A DNA stretch of 64,000 nucleotides from Swaminathania salitolerans (GTDB taxonomy: Bacteria > Pseudomonadota > Alphaproteobacteria > Acetobacterales > Acetobacteraceae). The notes under the pieces are model-generated. The model was given only the letters and a program-made list of their open reading frames with translations. It did no database searches and was not told where the DNA came from. Shown here piece after piece: positions 53,863 through 63,018 of this stretch; within the stretch, counting starts at the first letter, position 1, and every line of letters begins with the position of its first letter. The stretch is from the NCBI RefSeq assembly GCF_007988945.1, contig NZ_BJVC01000001.1:496001-560000 (forward strand), read 5' to 3'. A program made the translations under genes and the position numbers.

Positions 53863-56800
53863 ATGGCTGTCATCTACAATACGAACTATACCCATAATCC
53901 CAACTCCTACCTGACCCTGGCGGTGGAGCGCGCGGCCCGGGCGATCTTCGGTGCCGATCAGATCGTGCTGGCCGACAATATGAGTCTGGCGGCCGCAGCA
54001 GCCTCGGGCGAGCATGACACGCTGATCTGTATCGACGGCCAGCGCATCAATACCCAGCTCATGCGCCGTATCCGTCCCGCTTTCAGGACGATGATACTCT
54101 GGACGTTCGAAGATCCGTTCATGCGCGATTTCAATGTCGAGAATGCCGGTCTCTTCGATTACGTCTTCACCAACGATCCGTCCTGTGCCGATTACTACCG
54201 GGGGAAGGGGCATTATCTGCCGCTCGCCTCGAGCCGGACGATCCACCAGCGCGACGTCAGGGACGCGGAACAGCTCGATTACGACATCTTCTTCGCCGGA
54301 ACGATGTGGCCGAACCGTGTCGAGACCCTGCGCCGCATCATCGCAGCCTTCCCCGGGGCACGACTCAAGCTGATCTGCCCCGGAAACGAGTATCTGCCTC
54401 CGCTTCCGGCCGACCTCGCCGAGCTGGCGATCCAGCGTCCGGTCAGTCACGAGGCATTCATCGATTTCGCCAATGCGAGTGCGGTGACGCTCACCATGTT
54501 CCGCGATTATGCGAGCCATGGCGATATCAGCCAGGCGACGGCTCCCGGACCGCGGTTTTTCGAACTCGCCCTCGCCGGCGCCGCCCAGGTCGTCGAAGCG
54601 CCCGAGAGCATGGACGCGCAGTATTTCTCCGAAATCGAGGGCACGTTCCTCGCGCGTGACATCGATGGTGTCGTCGCTGCCGTCGCAGCCCTGCTCTCGG
54701 ATGCCGATCTTCGTCGCAAAACGGCGCAGGCCGCCCAGAAATCGGCGCTGGAGGGGCATCTCTACGAGCATCGCCTGAGGCGCATGGCGGAGATCACGGG
54801 AGCGAATTTCGGTCGATCCCTGCCCGGTACCGCGCTCGCCCCGCGCAGGCGGCGTCTGCGCGTGCTCATGTGCACCCATTCGACGATCCACGAAGCGGCC
54901 TGGGGGGGCGTGGAGGTCTATCAGCAGACCCTGTGTTCGATGCTCGGTCGCGAGATCGAGTTCTTCTACTGGTTGCGCCGCGGAACGCATTGTCGCCTGA
55001 CGACGGCAAACGGTCAGGAAGTCGAGCGATACGACGTGCCGGAAGTGGGCTGGATGGACGCCATGTGCGACGGCCCGGAGGAAATGGCCTTCTCCAACGC
55101 CATCAGCCAGTACAATTTCGACATCGTCCATTTCCAGCATCTCGGACATCACGCGCTTTCCCTGCCGATCATCGCCAAGGCCTGCGGTGCGGGCGTCGTG
55201 TTTTCGGCGCATGATTTCTGGCTGATCTCCTCGCGGTACAATCTGCTGAACCAGGATCTTCGCTATGTCGAGGACGAGGTGAAGTCGGTGGTCGCGAGCG
55301 ACATCATTCTCAAGGTTGCCGAAAACATCGAATATGGCGGTGAGCAGACCCGTCGCGCCTTCATCGCGAAAATGCTCCATTCCGTCGATCTGATCCTGTT
55401 CGGAACACGGCACTCGCGCGATCTGACTCACGAGATCTACCCGGTTCTCGACAGCAAGCAGAGTCTGACCCTCGGCATTCCTTCGCCGGAAAATACCATT
55501 CCGATCGTCCCCAAGCGTTATGAGCCTCTGGGAGAGAGACCGTTGCGTGTCGCGATCGTGGGCAATTTCCTGCGGACGAAGGGGGCCGATACCATTCTCA
55601 ATCTGATCGAGATCGCCCATCCCGATCATTTCGAGTTCCATATCTTCGGTTATATCCACCCCGAATACGATGCCGTGATCAACGGCAAGCCGCGACCGAA
55701 CGTGAAGGTCTATGGCCGCTACAATGCGGGTGACATCGCAGCACTTCAGGTTGCGGATGTCGCGCTCAACCTGTCGATATGGCCGGAGACTTACTGCATC
55801 TCGCTTTCGGAGGCCTGGCAGAACGGTCTCATTCCGATCGTGACCGATGTCGGCGCGCTCGGCGATCGCGTCGAGGACGGCGTGACGGGTTTCAAGGTGC
55901 CGATCGGTCGGGCCAATATGGTGCTCGAACGTCTCGAGCTCCTCCGCTCGTCGGAGACGGTCCGTCGCACCATCATGGGGAATATCTCTCCCGCGCTCTG
56001 GACCCAGGCAGAGACCTATGTCGAGGATATGCGCGGCGTCTATCAGAGTGCGGCACCCGTGCGCGAGCTCGGCACGGCGGAGATGCAGATCGATGCCGGT
56101 CAGGTCCATCTCCTGCCTCACGCCTCCTGGCGTCATCAGGCGCCGCCGCGTCACATCTTCGATCCGCCGACCATCCGCGATCTCTCGGTCGAGCTGCCGG
56201 AGCGTGTCACGGACTGGTTCTCCATCCAGGGGGCCGAATACTATATCGACGATGTCTGCCATCTGGTCTTCGCCGAGCAGGAACCCGAGGATTTCGCCGG
56301 AGCCTACGAGTTCCACATCCGCGGCTGGCATGTCCTGCCCGGGGTGAGCTCGGCAGGGTCGATGTATGCGGTTCTGATCGGCGACGACAACACGCCCATG
56401 ATCTTCCTGCCCTGTATCCGCGAGGCACGCGGCGACGTTCTGGCGAGCTATCCGGGTGCGCCGCGTCGCGCCGGCTTTGCCGGTCAGGCCGCGCTCAGGG
56501 GCAAGTGGTGCGAGGGCCGTTTCCGGGTTGCGCTCGTCAATATCGTGAACGGGGCCGGCGCGTTCATGGTCACGCCGGTACGGATCTCGATCAAGGACGG
56601 CAAGATCGGGGAAATCGACGTGGAGCGCGCCTCCAACGACCAGATCATGCGCGATTTCGACCGTGTCTCCCATGCCGACGGGCAGCTGCGTGGCATCAAG
56701 CTAAGCCGCCTCCAGGGCGATCCCGTCTCCCTGCAGGGCGATCACGAATTCCAGCATTATATCGACTCCCTGAGCGGTCTGATCGGCGATCCGCCGCCGC

Positions 56801-57219
56801 TTCTGACCGATGACAGCAATCTGTTCGTTCGTGGCTGGGGCTTCCTGCGCCATCTCGAGCGGGCCGGAACGATGTCGCTCGCCTGCGTGGACGAACAGGG
56901 ACAGGGCGTTTTCTTCTTCGCGCTTAACAGGTTCCTGCGCCACGACGTGAAGACCGCGTTCGAGGATGCGCCGCTCTGCGTCGGGTTCGAGGGATGGATT
57001 TCGATCGCTTCGGGATATGCGCTCTCCATGGAGGGCCGCTATCGTCTGTGTCTGGTCAATCATGTCGGTGAGCAGATCGGTATCAAGCCGCTCGATATCG
57101 TCATGACGGTCGGCCACGGAATCATCGAGGCGGTGAGCCGGGCTCCTCTGGATGGCGAGGTCGTCACCCATGCACGGCGCGCCATCGAGGCGAGCTTCCA
57201 GCGCGACCCTGTGCACTGA
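53863..57219 (+). CDS. Large modular glycosyltransferase: CgeB-like + GT4 + duplicated C-terminal domain
   Basis: A 1118-residue cytosolic protein. Residues 1-325 form a CgeB-like GT-B module (YDIFFAGTMWPNRVETLRRI, TAPGPRFFELALAGAAQVVE). Residues about 330-730 are a GT4-type module (VLMCTHSTIHEAAWGGVEVY, LRVAIVGNFLRTKGADTIL, LNLSIWPETYCISLSEAW). The C-terminal part holds two related domains, about 810-916 and 985-1086, each with a FxxRGW start, a Gly-Phe core and a YRLCLVN/FRVALVN strand. ATG 53863 has GGGGGA about 5 bases upstream; a GTG at 53818 is less likely. First gene of a three-gene operon. Confidence 0.85.
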   Translation: MAVIYNTNYTHNPNSYLTLAVERAARAIFGADQIVLADNMSLAAAAASGEHDTLICIDGQRINTQLMRRIRPAFRTMILWTFEDPFMRDFNVENAGLFDYVFTNDPSCADYYRGKGHYLPLASSRTIHQRDVRDAEQLDYDIFFAGTMWPNRVETLRRIIAAFPGARLKLICPGNEYLPPLPADLAELAIQRPVSHEAFIDFANASAVTLTMFRDYASHGDISQATAPGPRFFELALAGAAQVVEAPESMDAQYFSEIEGTFLARDIDGVVAAVAALLSDADLRRKTAQAAQKSALEGHLYEHRLRRMAEITGANFGRSLPGTALAPRRRRLRVLMCTHSTIHEAAWGGVEVYQQTLCSMLGREIEFFYWLRRGTHCRLTTANGQEVERYDVPEVGWMDAMCDGPEEMAFSNAISQYNFDIVHFQHLGHHALSLPIIAKACGAGVVFSAHDFWLISSRYNLLNQDLRYVEDEVKSVVASDIILKVAENIEYGGEQTRRAFIAKMLHSVDLILFGTRHSRDLTHEIYPVLDSKQSLTLGIPSPENTIPIVPKRYEPLGERPLRVAIVGNFLRTKGADTILNLIEIAHPDHFEFHIFGYIHPEYDAVINGKPRPNVKVYGRYNAGDIAALQVADVALNLSIWPETYCISLSEAWQNGLIPIVTDVGALGDRVEDGVTGFKVPIGRANMVLERLELLRSSETVRRTIMGNISPALWTQAETYVEDMRGVYQSAAPVRELGTAEMQIDAGQVHLLPHASWRHQAPPRHIFDPPTIRDLSVELPERVTDWFSIQGAEYYIDDVCHLVFAEQEPEDFAGAYEFHIRGWHVLPGVSSAGSMYAVLIGDDNTPMIFLPCIREARGDVLASYPGAPRRAGFAGQAALRGKWCEGRFRVALVNIVNGAGAFMVTPVRISIKDGKIGEIDVERASNDQIMRDFDRVSHADGQLRGIKLSRLQGDPVSLQGDHEFQHYIDSLSGLIGDPPPLLTDDSNLFVRGWGFLRHLERAGTMSLACVDEQGQGVFFFALNRFLRHDVKTAFEDAPLCVGFEGWISIASGYALSMEGRYRLCLVNHVGEQIGIKPLDIVMTVGHGIIEAVSRAPLDGEVVTHARRAIEASFQRDPVH

Positions 57220-57238
57220 ACCGGCGCGGGGCTCGCTG

Positions 57239-60211
57239 ATGGACCAGGACAGGACACCCGAATGGCGCCGCTTCGATGAGGCCTGGTATCTGGCCGAATA
57301 CGACCAGGCCCGGACGGAAATCGCCGAGAACGGTTTTTTCGGCGCCGAGGAGCATTACGAGACGATCGGAAAATCGTTCGGTTTTTCTCCGAACCGGTTT
57401 TTCGACGAGGCGTGGTATCGTCTGGCCTATCCCGACATCTATGCGGAGATCTGCCGGGGAACGCTCGCTTCCGGTTTCGATCACTATTGCACCCGCGGCT
57501 ATGCCACCCATGCCCCACACTGGCTTTTCTCCGAGCAGTACTACCGGCGACATGCCGGTGCCGGTGCCGGTGTCGCCGAGGGCATTGCCTCGGGCTTGTA
57601 TCTGAACGGCTACGACCATTTTCTCGACACGGGCGATGCCGCAGGTCTGAGCGGCCACTGGTTTCTCGATCCGGGCGCTCTGGCGCATCTCGCCCCTTTC
57701 GCGCCGGAAGAGGTGGTGTCGCATCGCGGGGCGTTTCGCACGCTGATCGAAACGGCCCCCTCCCTGGCGGACCGCTTCCGTCTTTCGTGGTATTTCGACC
57801 CTGTCTGGTACCGCGAGACCTACCCGGAGGTCGCGCGCGATATCGAAGCGGGCCGTTATCTCTCGGCCCTGCATCACTATCTGACGAACCCGACCCCGCG
57901 TCAGTACAACCCCCAGGCGAGTTTCAGCGAAACATATTATGCCCGGATGCATGGAGACATCGTCTCCAGTATCGAGGCCGGTCATCTGAGAAACGGCTAC
58001 GATCATTTCGTCCGGTTCGGTGCGGTCGAGGGACGGAGCCCGAACGAGGGAATCGACCTTGCCCGTTTCATGAAGCGGGCGGATGTCAGGGACATGCTCC
58101 GCGCCGGGGTCTATGACAGCGTCTATGCGTGCTGGGTGGCCGAACACCGGAAGCACGGATCGATGCTGGATCTTCCGCCTCCCTCAGAGGAGCAGACCCG
58201 TCATCTCTTCGAGCGTGAAGCGGCGCTCCAGGCGGCTGTAATTCGCAGGCAGGGGCTCGATTTTTCATGTTCGCGCGCGCCGGATCTCTCTGTCGTGATG
58301 ATCCTGCACAACAAGCTGGATCTCACATTGCAGGCGCTGGCCTCGCTCAGGGCCAATTACCGGGGCTCCATCCAGCTCATTCTCGTCGATTCCGCGTCCG
58401 ATGACGGCACGGCCGGGATCGAGCATCTGGTCCGGGGCGCCGAGATACTGCGTTATCGCTACAATATCGGCTATCTGGACGGCTGCAACGCCGCCCTCCC
58501 TCACGTGAAGGCCTCGTCGCTTCTCTATCTCAACAACGATCTGCGCCTCTACCCCAATGCGATCCGCAATGCGCTGGCCCGCCTCTACGAGGATGAGCGC
58601 ATCGGGGCTGTCGGAGCGAAGCTGATACGAAGCAATATGTGGCTGCAGGAGGCCGGATCGATCATCTGGCGTGACGGCGCCACCTATGGATATCGCCGCC
58701 AGGATTCCCCGAACATTCCCGAGGCCAGTTTCACGCGCGATATCGACTACGCCTCGGCGGCATTCCTTCTCGTGCGCAGTGAGATCGCGCGCGAACTCGG
58801 TGGCTTCGATCCGATCTACCGACCGGCCTATTTCGAGGATACGGATTTCTGTCTGAGGATCGTGCGGGCCGGGCGGCGGATCGTCTACGATCCCTCGGTG
58901 ATGGTCGAGCATCTGGAATTCGGCAGCGCGGGCACGGTCGGGTCGCAGGCACAGATCAAGGTCAATCATCGCATCTTCGGAAGACAGCATCAGGACTATC
59001 TGCGCCAGCAATATCCCGCCCATGTCAGGAACGCCGTGCTTGCGCGCGCGCATCGCAATACCCGGCTCAAGATCCTTTTCATCGAAGACCGTATTCCCGT
59101 GCGTGCGCTCGGATCGGGCTATGTCCGCTCCAACGATCTGCTCTGGTCGATGTCGGCCCTGGGCTTTCAGGTGACCGTTTTCCCGGTTCTGCCGCGCGCC
59201 GTGAGCCAGACGGATCTGGCCAGCGATTTTCCCGACGATGTCGAGCTGATGGCCGAGAGCGATCTTTCGGGCCTGACCGGTTTCATCGAGGAACGTGCCG
59301 GCTATTACGATGCGATCTGGATCGGGCGGACCCATAATCTCACCCGTCTCCTTCCCGTCCTGACCGAAATGAGCCGTCTCCTTCCGGTGAGCAGCGTGAT
59401 CCTGGATACCGAGGTGATTGCGGCACCGCGTTCGATTGCCAAAGCGCGGTTCCATCCCGAGGCAGAAACGCAGGACAGTCTTGCCGAGCTGGTGTCACGC
59501 GAGCTCGAGGCCGCGCATTACTGCCAGCAGATCGTCGTGGTATCGGAGCACGACGCAAATCTCGTGCGTGAGGCAGGATACGACAACGTGTCGATCCTGG
59601 GTCACGCCGTGGCTCTGAGGCCCGATCCGACATCTTTTTCCGAGCGGCGGAATTTCCTGTTCGTCGGTGCGTTGCACGATGTCGATGCGCCGAATTATGA
59701 CAGTCTCTTCTGGCTCGTCAACGATGTGCTTCCCGAACTGGACGATCATCTCCCCGGGGATATCCGTATTTCCGTTGCGGGTTACGTCAGCCCCGCCATC
59801 GATACGGGGGCCCTGCGTCACTCGTCCCGGATCGACTGGCTCGGGCCGGTGGACGATCTTGCCGGTCTTTATGCGTCTCACAGGGTTTTCGTCGCGCCCA
59901 CGCGGTATGCGGGGGGGCTGCCCTACAAGATCCACGAGGCGGCGTCTCACGGGCTTCCTGTCGTTGCGACGCATCTCCTTGCCATGCAGATGGGCTGGCA
60001 GGACGGAGTCGAGCTGGTATCTTCCTCGAGCGAAGATCCTGCGGCCTTCGCTTTTGCCATGGCGGAACTCTACGAAAACGAAGAGAAATGGCTCAGGATA
60101 CGGAGCAATGGGCTTCTGGCGGTGAAGCGTGACTGCGACCCCGCACGTTTCGGCCAGACGCTCGACCACATCATCAAATCAAGCGTGAGGCCCGAAGGGC
60201 GTCAGCACTGA
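57239..60211 (+). CDS. Modular glycosyltransferase: five WY repeats + GT2 + GT4-like
   Basis: A 990-residue protein. The first 270 residues hold five copies of an approximately 40-residue repeat, FDEAWYxxxYPDI...HYxxxG, starting near residues 12, 55, 97, 187 and 229; such repeats occur in many bacterial surface-glycan enzymes. Residues about 348-600 form a GT2 domain (LSVVMILHNKLDLTLQALAS, LILVDSASDDGTAG, LYLNNDLRLYPNA, YFEDTDFCLRI). Residues about 630-985 form a GT4-like domain (IPVRALGSGYVRSNDLLW, FLFVGALHDVDAPNYDSL, FVAPTRYAGGLPYKIHEA). It begins 19 bases after the previous stop. Confidence 0.85.
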   Translation: MDQDRTPEWRRFDEAWYLAEYDQARTEIAENGFFGAEEHYETIGKSFGFSPNRFFDEAWYRLAYPDIYAEICRGTLASGFDHYCTRGYATHAPHWLFSEQYYRRHAGAGAGVAEGIASGLYLNGYDHFLDTGDAAGLSGHWFLDPGALAHLAPFAPEEVVSHRGAFRTLIETAPSLADRFRLSWYFDPVWYRETYPEVARDIEAGRYLSALHHYLTNPTPRQYNPQASFSETYYARMHGDIVSSIEAGHLRNGYDHFVRFGAVEGRSPNEGIDLARFMKRADVRDMLRAGVYDSVYACWVAEHRKHGSMLDLPPPSEEQTRHLFEREAALQAAVIRRQGLDFSCSRAPDLSVVMILHNKLDLTLQALASLRANYRGSIQLILVDSASDDGTAGIEHLVRGAEILRYRYNIGYLDGCNAALPHVKASSLLYLNNDLRLYPNAIRNALARLYEDERIGAVGAKLIRSNMWLQEAGSIIWRDGATYGYRRQDSPNIPEASFTRDIDYASAAFLLVRSEIARELGGFDPIYRPAYFEDTDFCLRIVRAGRRIVYDPSVMVEHLEFGSAGTVGSQAQIKVNHRIFGRQHQDYLRQQYPAHVRNAVLARAHRNTRLKILFIEDRIPVRALGSGYVRSNDLLWSMSALGFQVTVFPVLPRAVSQTDLASDFPDDVELMAESDLSGLTGFIEERAGYYDAIWIGRTHNLTRLLPVLTEMSRLLPVSSVILDTEVIAAPRSIAKARFHPEAETQDSLAELVSRELEAAHYCQQIVVVSEHDANLVREAGYDNVSILGHAVALRPDPTSFSERRNFLFVGALHDVDAPNYDSLFWLVNDVLPELDDHLPGDIRISVAGYVSPAIDTGALRHSSRIDWLGPVDDLAGLYASHRVFVAPTRYAGGLPYKIHEAASHGLPVVATHLLAMQMGWQDGVELVSSSSEDPAAFAFAMAELYENEEKWLRIRSNGLLAVKRDCDPARFGQTLDHIIKSSVRPEGRQH

Positions 60212-60268
60212 ACCGGCGGGCTGGGGCGACCGGCCCTTTCGTCGTAACGAGGAGCGAACTGTACGGAC

Positions 60269-61282
60269 ATGTCAGCAGTCAGGAAAAACGCACAATCAGC
60301 CGATCCGGGCCGTACACAACGCGTGCTTGTCTGCAGCGGTGGACGTTACGAATCCCAGGCGAATGCCCAGATCCGCGAGTCCATCATGGATGGCTGGGCC
60401 GAGTGTTTCGGCGACGAGAACGTCGTGGCGGTTCATATCAGCGGCGCCGCCGCATCGATTGCGGCCTTGCAGCCGACCATCGTCTTCGCCATCGGATCCT
60501 ATCTTCCCGAGAGCACCTATTTCGGTGAAGTATGCCGGGAGGCCAGGAAGATCGGCGCTACGACCGTGTTCTGGGCGACGGAAGATCCTTACGAGCAGGA
60601 TGCGAATTACCGGATCACGGACGATTTCGACGTGATCTTCTCCTGCGATCGCTGGGGCCATAATTTCTATCAGCGCGACCGGGTTTTCCATCTGCCGCTC
60701 GCCGCGAGCCGCAAGCTGCACTACGCGCCGATCGATGCAGAGATGGAGAAGAGCATCGACGTTCTCTTCTGCGGCGTCGCGTTCACGAGCCGCAAGGATA
60801 TCGTCCGCAATCTGATGCCGACCCTGCGCAATCTCAACGTCAAGATCATCGGTCCGGGCTGGGGCGAATTCGGCATCGGCTTTTCCGATGCGCGCATCGA
60901 GAAGGCCCAGCTGATCGAGCTTTATCGCCGCTCGAAACTCGTGCTCAATCTGGGTCGATCGCTCCATTTCGAGAACAAGCGTTTCATGATCGCGCCCTCG
61001 ACCCCCGGTCCGCGCACGTTCGAGGCAGCGGCTGCGGGCGCGTTCCAGATCTTCCATGAAGACACTTACGAGCTTCGCCGGTATTTCAGCGCCGAGGAAA
61101 TCCCGACCTTTTCGAACAAGATCGATTTCGATGCGCTCGTTGCACGTTATATCGACGATATCCCGCTCTGCATCGAAATGGCCCGCCGCGCCCAGGCCCG
61201 TACGATGGAGGAACACACTTACGGCCATCGTATCCGTGCGGCCATCGAAGTGCTGAAGCGCGAGGGATTCATGCAGGACTGA
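60269..61282 (+). CDS. CgeB family glycosyltransferase-like protein
   Basis: A 337-residue GT-B fold protein of the CgeB type: VLVCSGGRYESQANAQI at the N-terminus, TTVFWATEDPYEQDANY, SIDVLFCGVAFTSRKDI, LNLGRSLHFENKRFM and STPGPRTFEAAAAGAFQIF. It resembles the first module of the 53863 gene product at the equivalent positions. It begins 57 bases after the preceding gene, with GAGGAGCG upstream. Its stop codon lies in the loop of a hairpin. Confidence 0.85.
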   Translation: MSAVRKNAQSADPGRTQRVLVCSGGRYESQANAQIRESIMDGWAECFGDENVVAVHISGAAASIAALQPTIVFAIGSYLPESTYFGEVCREARKIGATTVFWATEDPYEQDANYRITDDFDVIFSCDRWGHNFYQRDRVFHLPLAASRKLHYAPIDAEMEKSIDVLFCGVAFTSRKDIVRNLMPTLRNLNVKIIGPGWGEFGIGFSDARIEKAQLIELYRRSKLVLNLGRSLHFENKRFMIAPSTPGPRTFEAAAAGAFQIFHEDTYELRRYFSAEEIPTFSNKIDFDALVARYIDDIPLCIEMARRAQARTMEEHTYGHRIRAAIEVLKREGFMQD

Positions 61283-61292
61283 AATCCTGCAT
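61271..61292 (+). repeat. Perfect hairpin enclosing a stop codon
   Basis: ATGCAGGA (61271-61278) and TCCTGCAT (61285-61292) form an 8-bp stem whose 6-base loop CTGAAA contains the TGA stop of the CgeB-like gene. Confidence 0.6.
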
Positions 61293-61307
61293 AATGGCGG
61301 GCGATCG

Positions 61308-61339
61308 ATCCGGCCTGTTCATATCGAGACAGGTCGGAT
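61308..61339 (+). terminator. Hairpin after the glycosyltransferase operon
   Basis: ATCCGGCCTGT (61308-61318) pairs with ACAGGTCGGAT (61329-61339), 11 bp with one G-T pair and a 10-base loop, shortly after the last gene of the operon. No T-run follows. Confidence 0.5.
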
Positions 61340-61417
61340 GGCATGACCCATGACGCTCCCGAGGATCATCGGATTTTCGAGCTGAGGGACCATCAGTCCG
61401 ACACGCTGCCACGATGA

Positions 61418-61722
61418 CATCGGCAGATCTGCGTCGATATCAACCGCCTCGGGAATGAATCCCGGGGCATGCCGGGCGATCCGCTCTCGCTCGTTGCTTC
61501 TGCGGTGCCGCATCTTCGCGATGGTTACGACGACCGGAGTCTGCTCGGATACATGCAGACCGAGATCCTTGCGGGACCGACAGGGGGAGATGCTTCCCTA
61601 TGACAGGGCCGTTCTGGCAACGCTTCATGCCCTCCCGGATGACTATGGCCAGTCAGATGGCCAGTCAGATGGTCTGAACTGGATGGCCGATCATTCCTCG
61701 CCAGAGGCCCGTTCGCACTGAT
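61418..61722 (+). pseudogene. Possible decayed coding sequence
   Basis: Between the glycosyltransferase operon and the threonine dehydratase gene. One plus frame from about 61418 (ATG at 61469) reads protein-like residues such as SLVASAVPHLRDGYDDRSLL then GYMQTEILAGPTGGDAS, ending at a stop at 61601-61603. A shift into another frame continues plausibly as PYDRAVLATLHALPDDYGQ to a stop near 61720. A 12-base tandem duplication ATGGCCAGTCAG at 61645-61668 lies in the second part. This suggests a frameshifted, shortened gene of unknown family, but evidence is thin and chance cannot be excluded. Confidence 0.3.
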
Positions 61723-61734
61723 CGGGACGCGGGT

Positions 61735-62946
61735 TCAGCCCCGTGTGAGATGATAATGGCTGCGCAGCTCGGCTTCGATCTGGTCCGCATGCATGCTGTC
61801 ACGGGCTTCGATCATGATTTCCAGCTCAGCCGTCTGGACCGAGGGCGCCGCGAACAGACGCTGATGCGAGACCTCGATGATATTGCCGCCAGCATCGCCG
61901 ATGCGGGTGGAGATATCGGCCAGAACGCCGGGGCGATCGGGTATCTGCAAGGTAAGCGAGAGGAGCCGCCCGTCACGGCGCAGCGCGCGCAGAAGCGTAT
62001 TGGCGAAGATACGCGTTCCGATATTCCCGCCCGTGATCGGGAGTGCCACGCGCCTGCCTTCGAAAATCTCCGGATAGGCCATGACGGCTGCGAGTGCGGC
62101 CGCCCCGGCACCTTCCGCGACTTGCTTGGCCTGCTCGGCCAGATGCGCGATGGCAGATTCCACCTGCAGCTCCGTCACGACCAGAACCCGATCCAGAAGC
62201 GGGCTGACCGTTTCGAAACAGGTATTGCCGATCTGCATGACCGCAATGCCCTCGGCAATGGTGGAGCCACCACGCGCCTGAACGGCCGCCTCGGGGAAGG
62301 CAGAGAGCGAGGCATGACTCTCGACCTGAACGCCGATGATTTTCGTGTTGGGGCTGAGCGCCGACGCCGCGATGGCAGAACCGCTGATCAGACCGCCACC
62401 GCCAATAGGCAGGACCAGATAATCGAGGGGAGGGCTGTCCTCGATCAGCTCGATGGCAAACGTGCCCTGACCGGCCATGACGGCCACATCGTTGAACGGA
62501 TGCACCAGAACGAGCCCGTTCTTCCGGCGCAGTTCCTCGGCAACGAGCGACGCTTCCGCAAAATCCTCGCCCTCGGTGACGACATGGGCGCCCCAGCCGC
62601 GCGTACGCTCGACCTTGGCCGAAGGGGTATGGCGGGGCATGACGATGGTGGCGTCTATCCCGAGCAGGCTGGCATGGCGTGCCACGCCCTGGGAGTGATT
62701 GCCGGCCGAGACGGCGATGACGCCACGCTTCTTTTCGTCCGCCCCGAGGAGCGCCAGCTTGTTGGCGGCGCCGCGCTCCTTGAACGATGCGACGGCCTGC
62801 AGGTTCTCGAGCTTCAGCCAGATATCCGCACCCGTCATTTTCGAGAGCGCCGCGCAGCGAATGCTCGGCGTGCGTACGATATGCGGGGCGATCCGCTCAT
62901 GGGCGGAGAGAATATCGGCGAAGGAGAGAGTGAGGCTTTCGGACAC
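61735..62946 (-). CDS. ilvA: Threonine dehydratase (threonine ammonia-lyase) with ACT domain
   Basis: A 403-residue fold type II PLP enzyme converting threonine to 2-oxobutanoate. The PLP Lys is in AVASFKERGAANKL (about Lys57), the phosphate-binding glycines in PIGGGGLISG, and SAGNHSQGVA is conserved. A C-terminal ACT-like domain (SLTLQIPDRPGVLADIS) follows, as in the shorter biosynthetic/catabolic type rather than the 500-residue E. coli IlvA. It lies 72 bases downstream of greA on the same strand. Confidence 0.93.
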   Translation of the reverse strand: MSESLTLSFADILSAHERIAPHIVRTPSIRCAALSKMTGADIWLKLENLQAVASFKERGAANKLALLGADEKKRGVIAVSAGNHSQGVARHASLLGIDATIVMPRHTPSAKVERTRGWGAHVVTEGEDFAEASLVAEELRRKNGLVLVHPFNDVAVMAGQGTFAIELIEDSPPLDYLVLPIGGGGLISGSAIAASALSPNTKIIGVQVESHASLSAFPEAAVQARGGSTIAEGIAVMQIGNTCFETVSPLLDRVLVVTELQVESAIAHLAEQAKQVAEGAGAAALAAVMAYPEIFEGRRVALPITGGNIGTRIFANTLLRALRRDGRLLSLTLQIPDRPGVLADISTRIGDAGGNIIEVSHQRLFAAPSVQTAELEIMIEARDSMHADQIEAELRSHYHLTRG

Positions 62947-62969
62947 GGTCTTCTTTTCTTGTTTCGGGG

Positions 62970-62990
62970 CTGGCCGCCGGAAACGGCCAG
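62970..62990 (-). terminator. Hairpin between greA and threonine dehydratase
   Basis: CTGGCCG and CGGCCAG (7 bp, 7-base loop), extended by GGCTGGC/GCCAGCC-type pairing in the flanks. It may attenuate read-through from greA; no T-run. Confidence 0.35.
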
Positions 62991-63018
62991 ATGCCAGCCC
63001 GTGCTGATGCTGACCCGC

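Noticed and set aside
53830-56673. A very long antisense open frame (about 947 codons) opposite the first large glycosyltransferase gene
   Set aside because: It mirrors a GC-rich coding region, has no ribosome-binding site and its translation is rich in Arg/Asp/His without family resemblance; the plus-strand frame contains recognisable domains.
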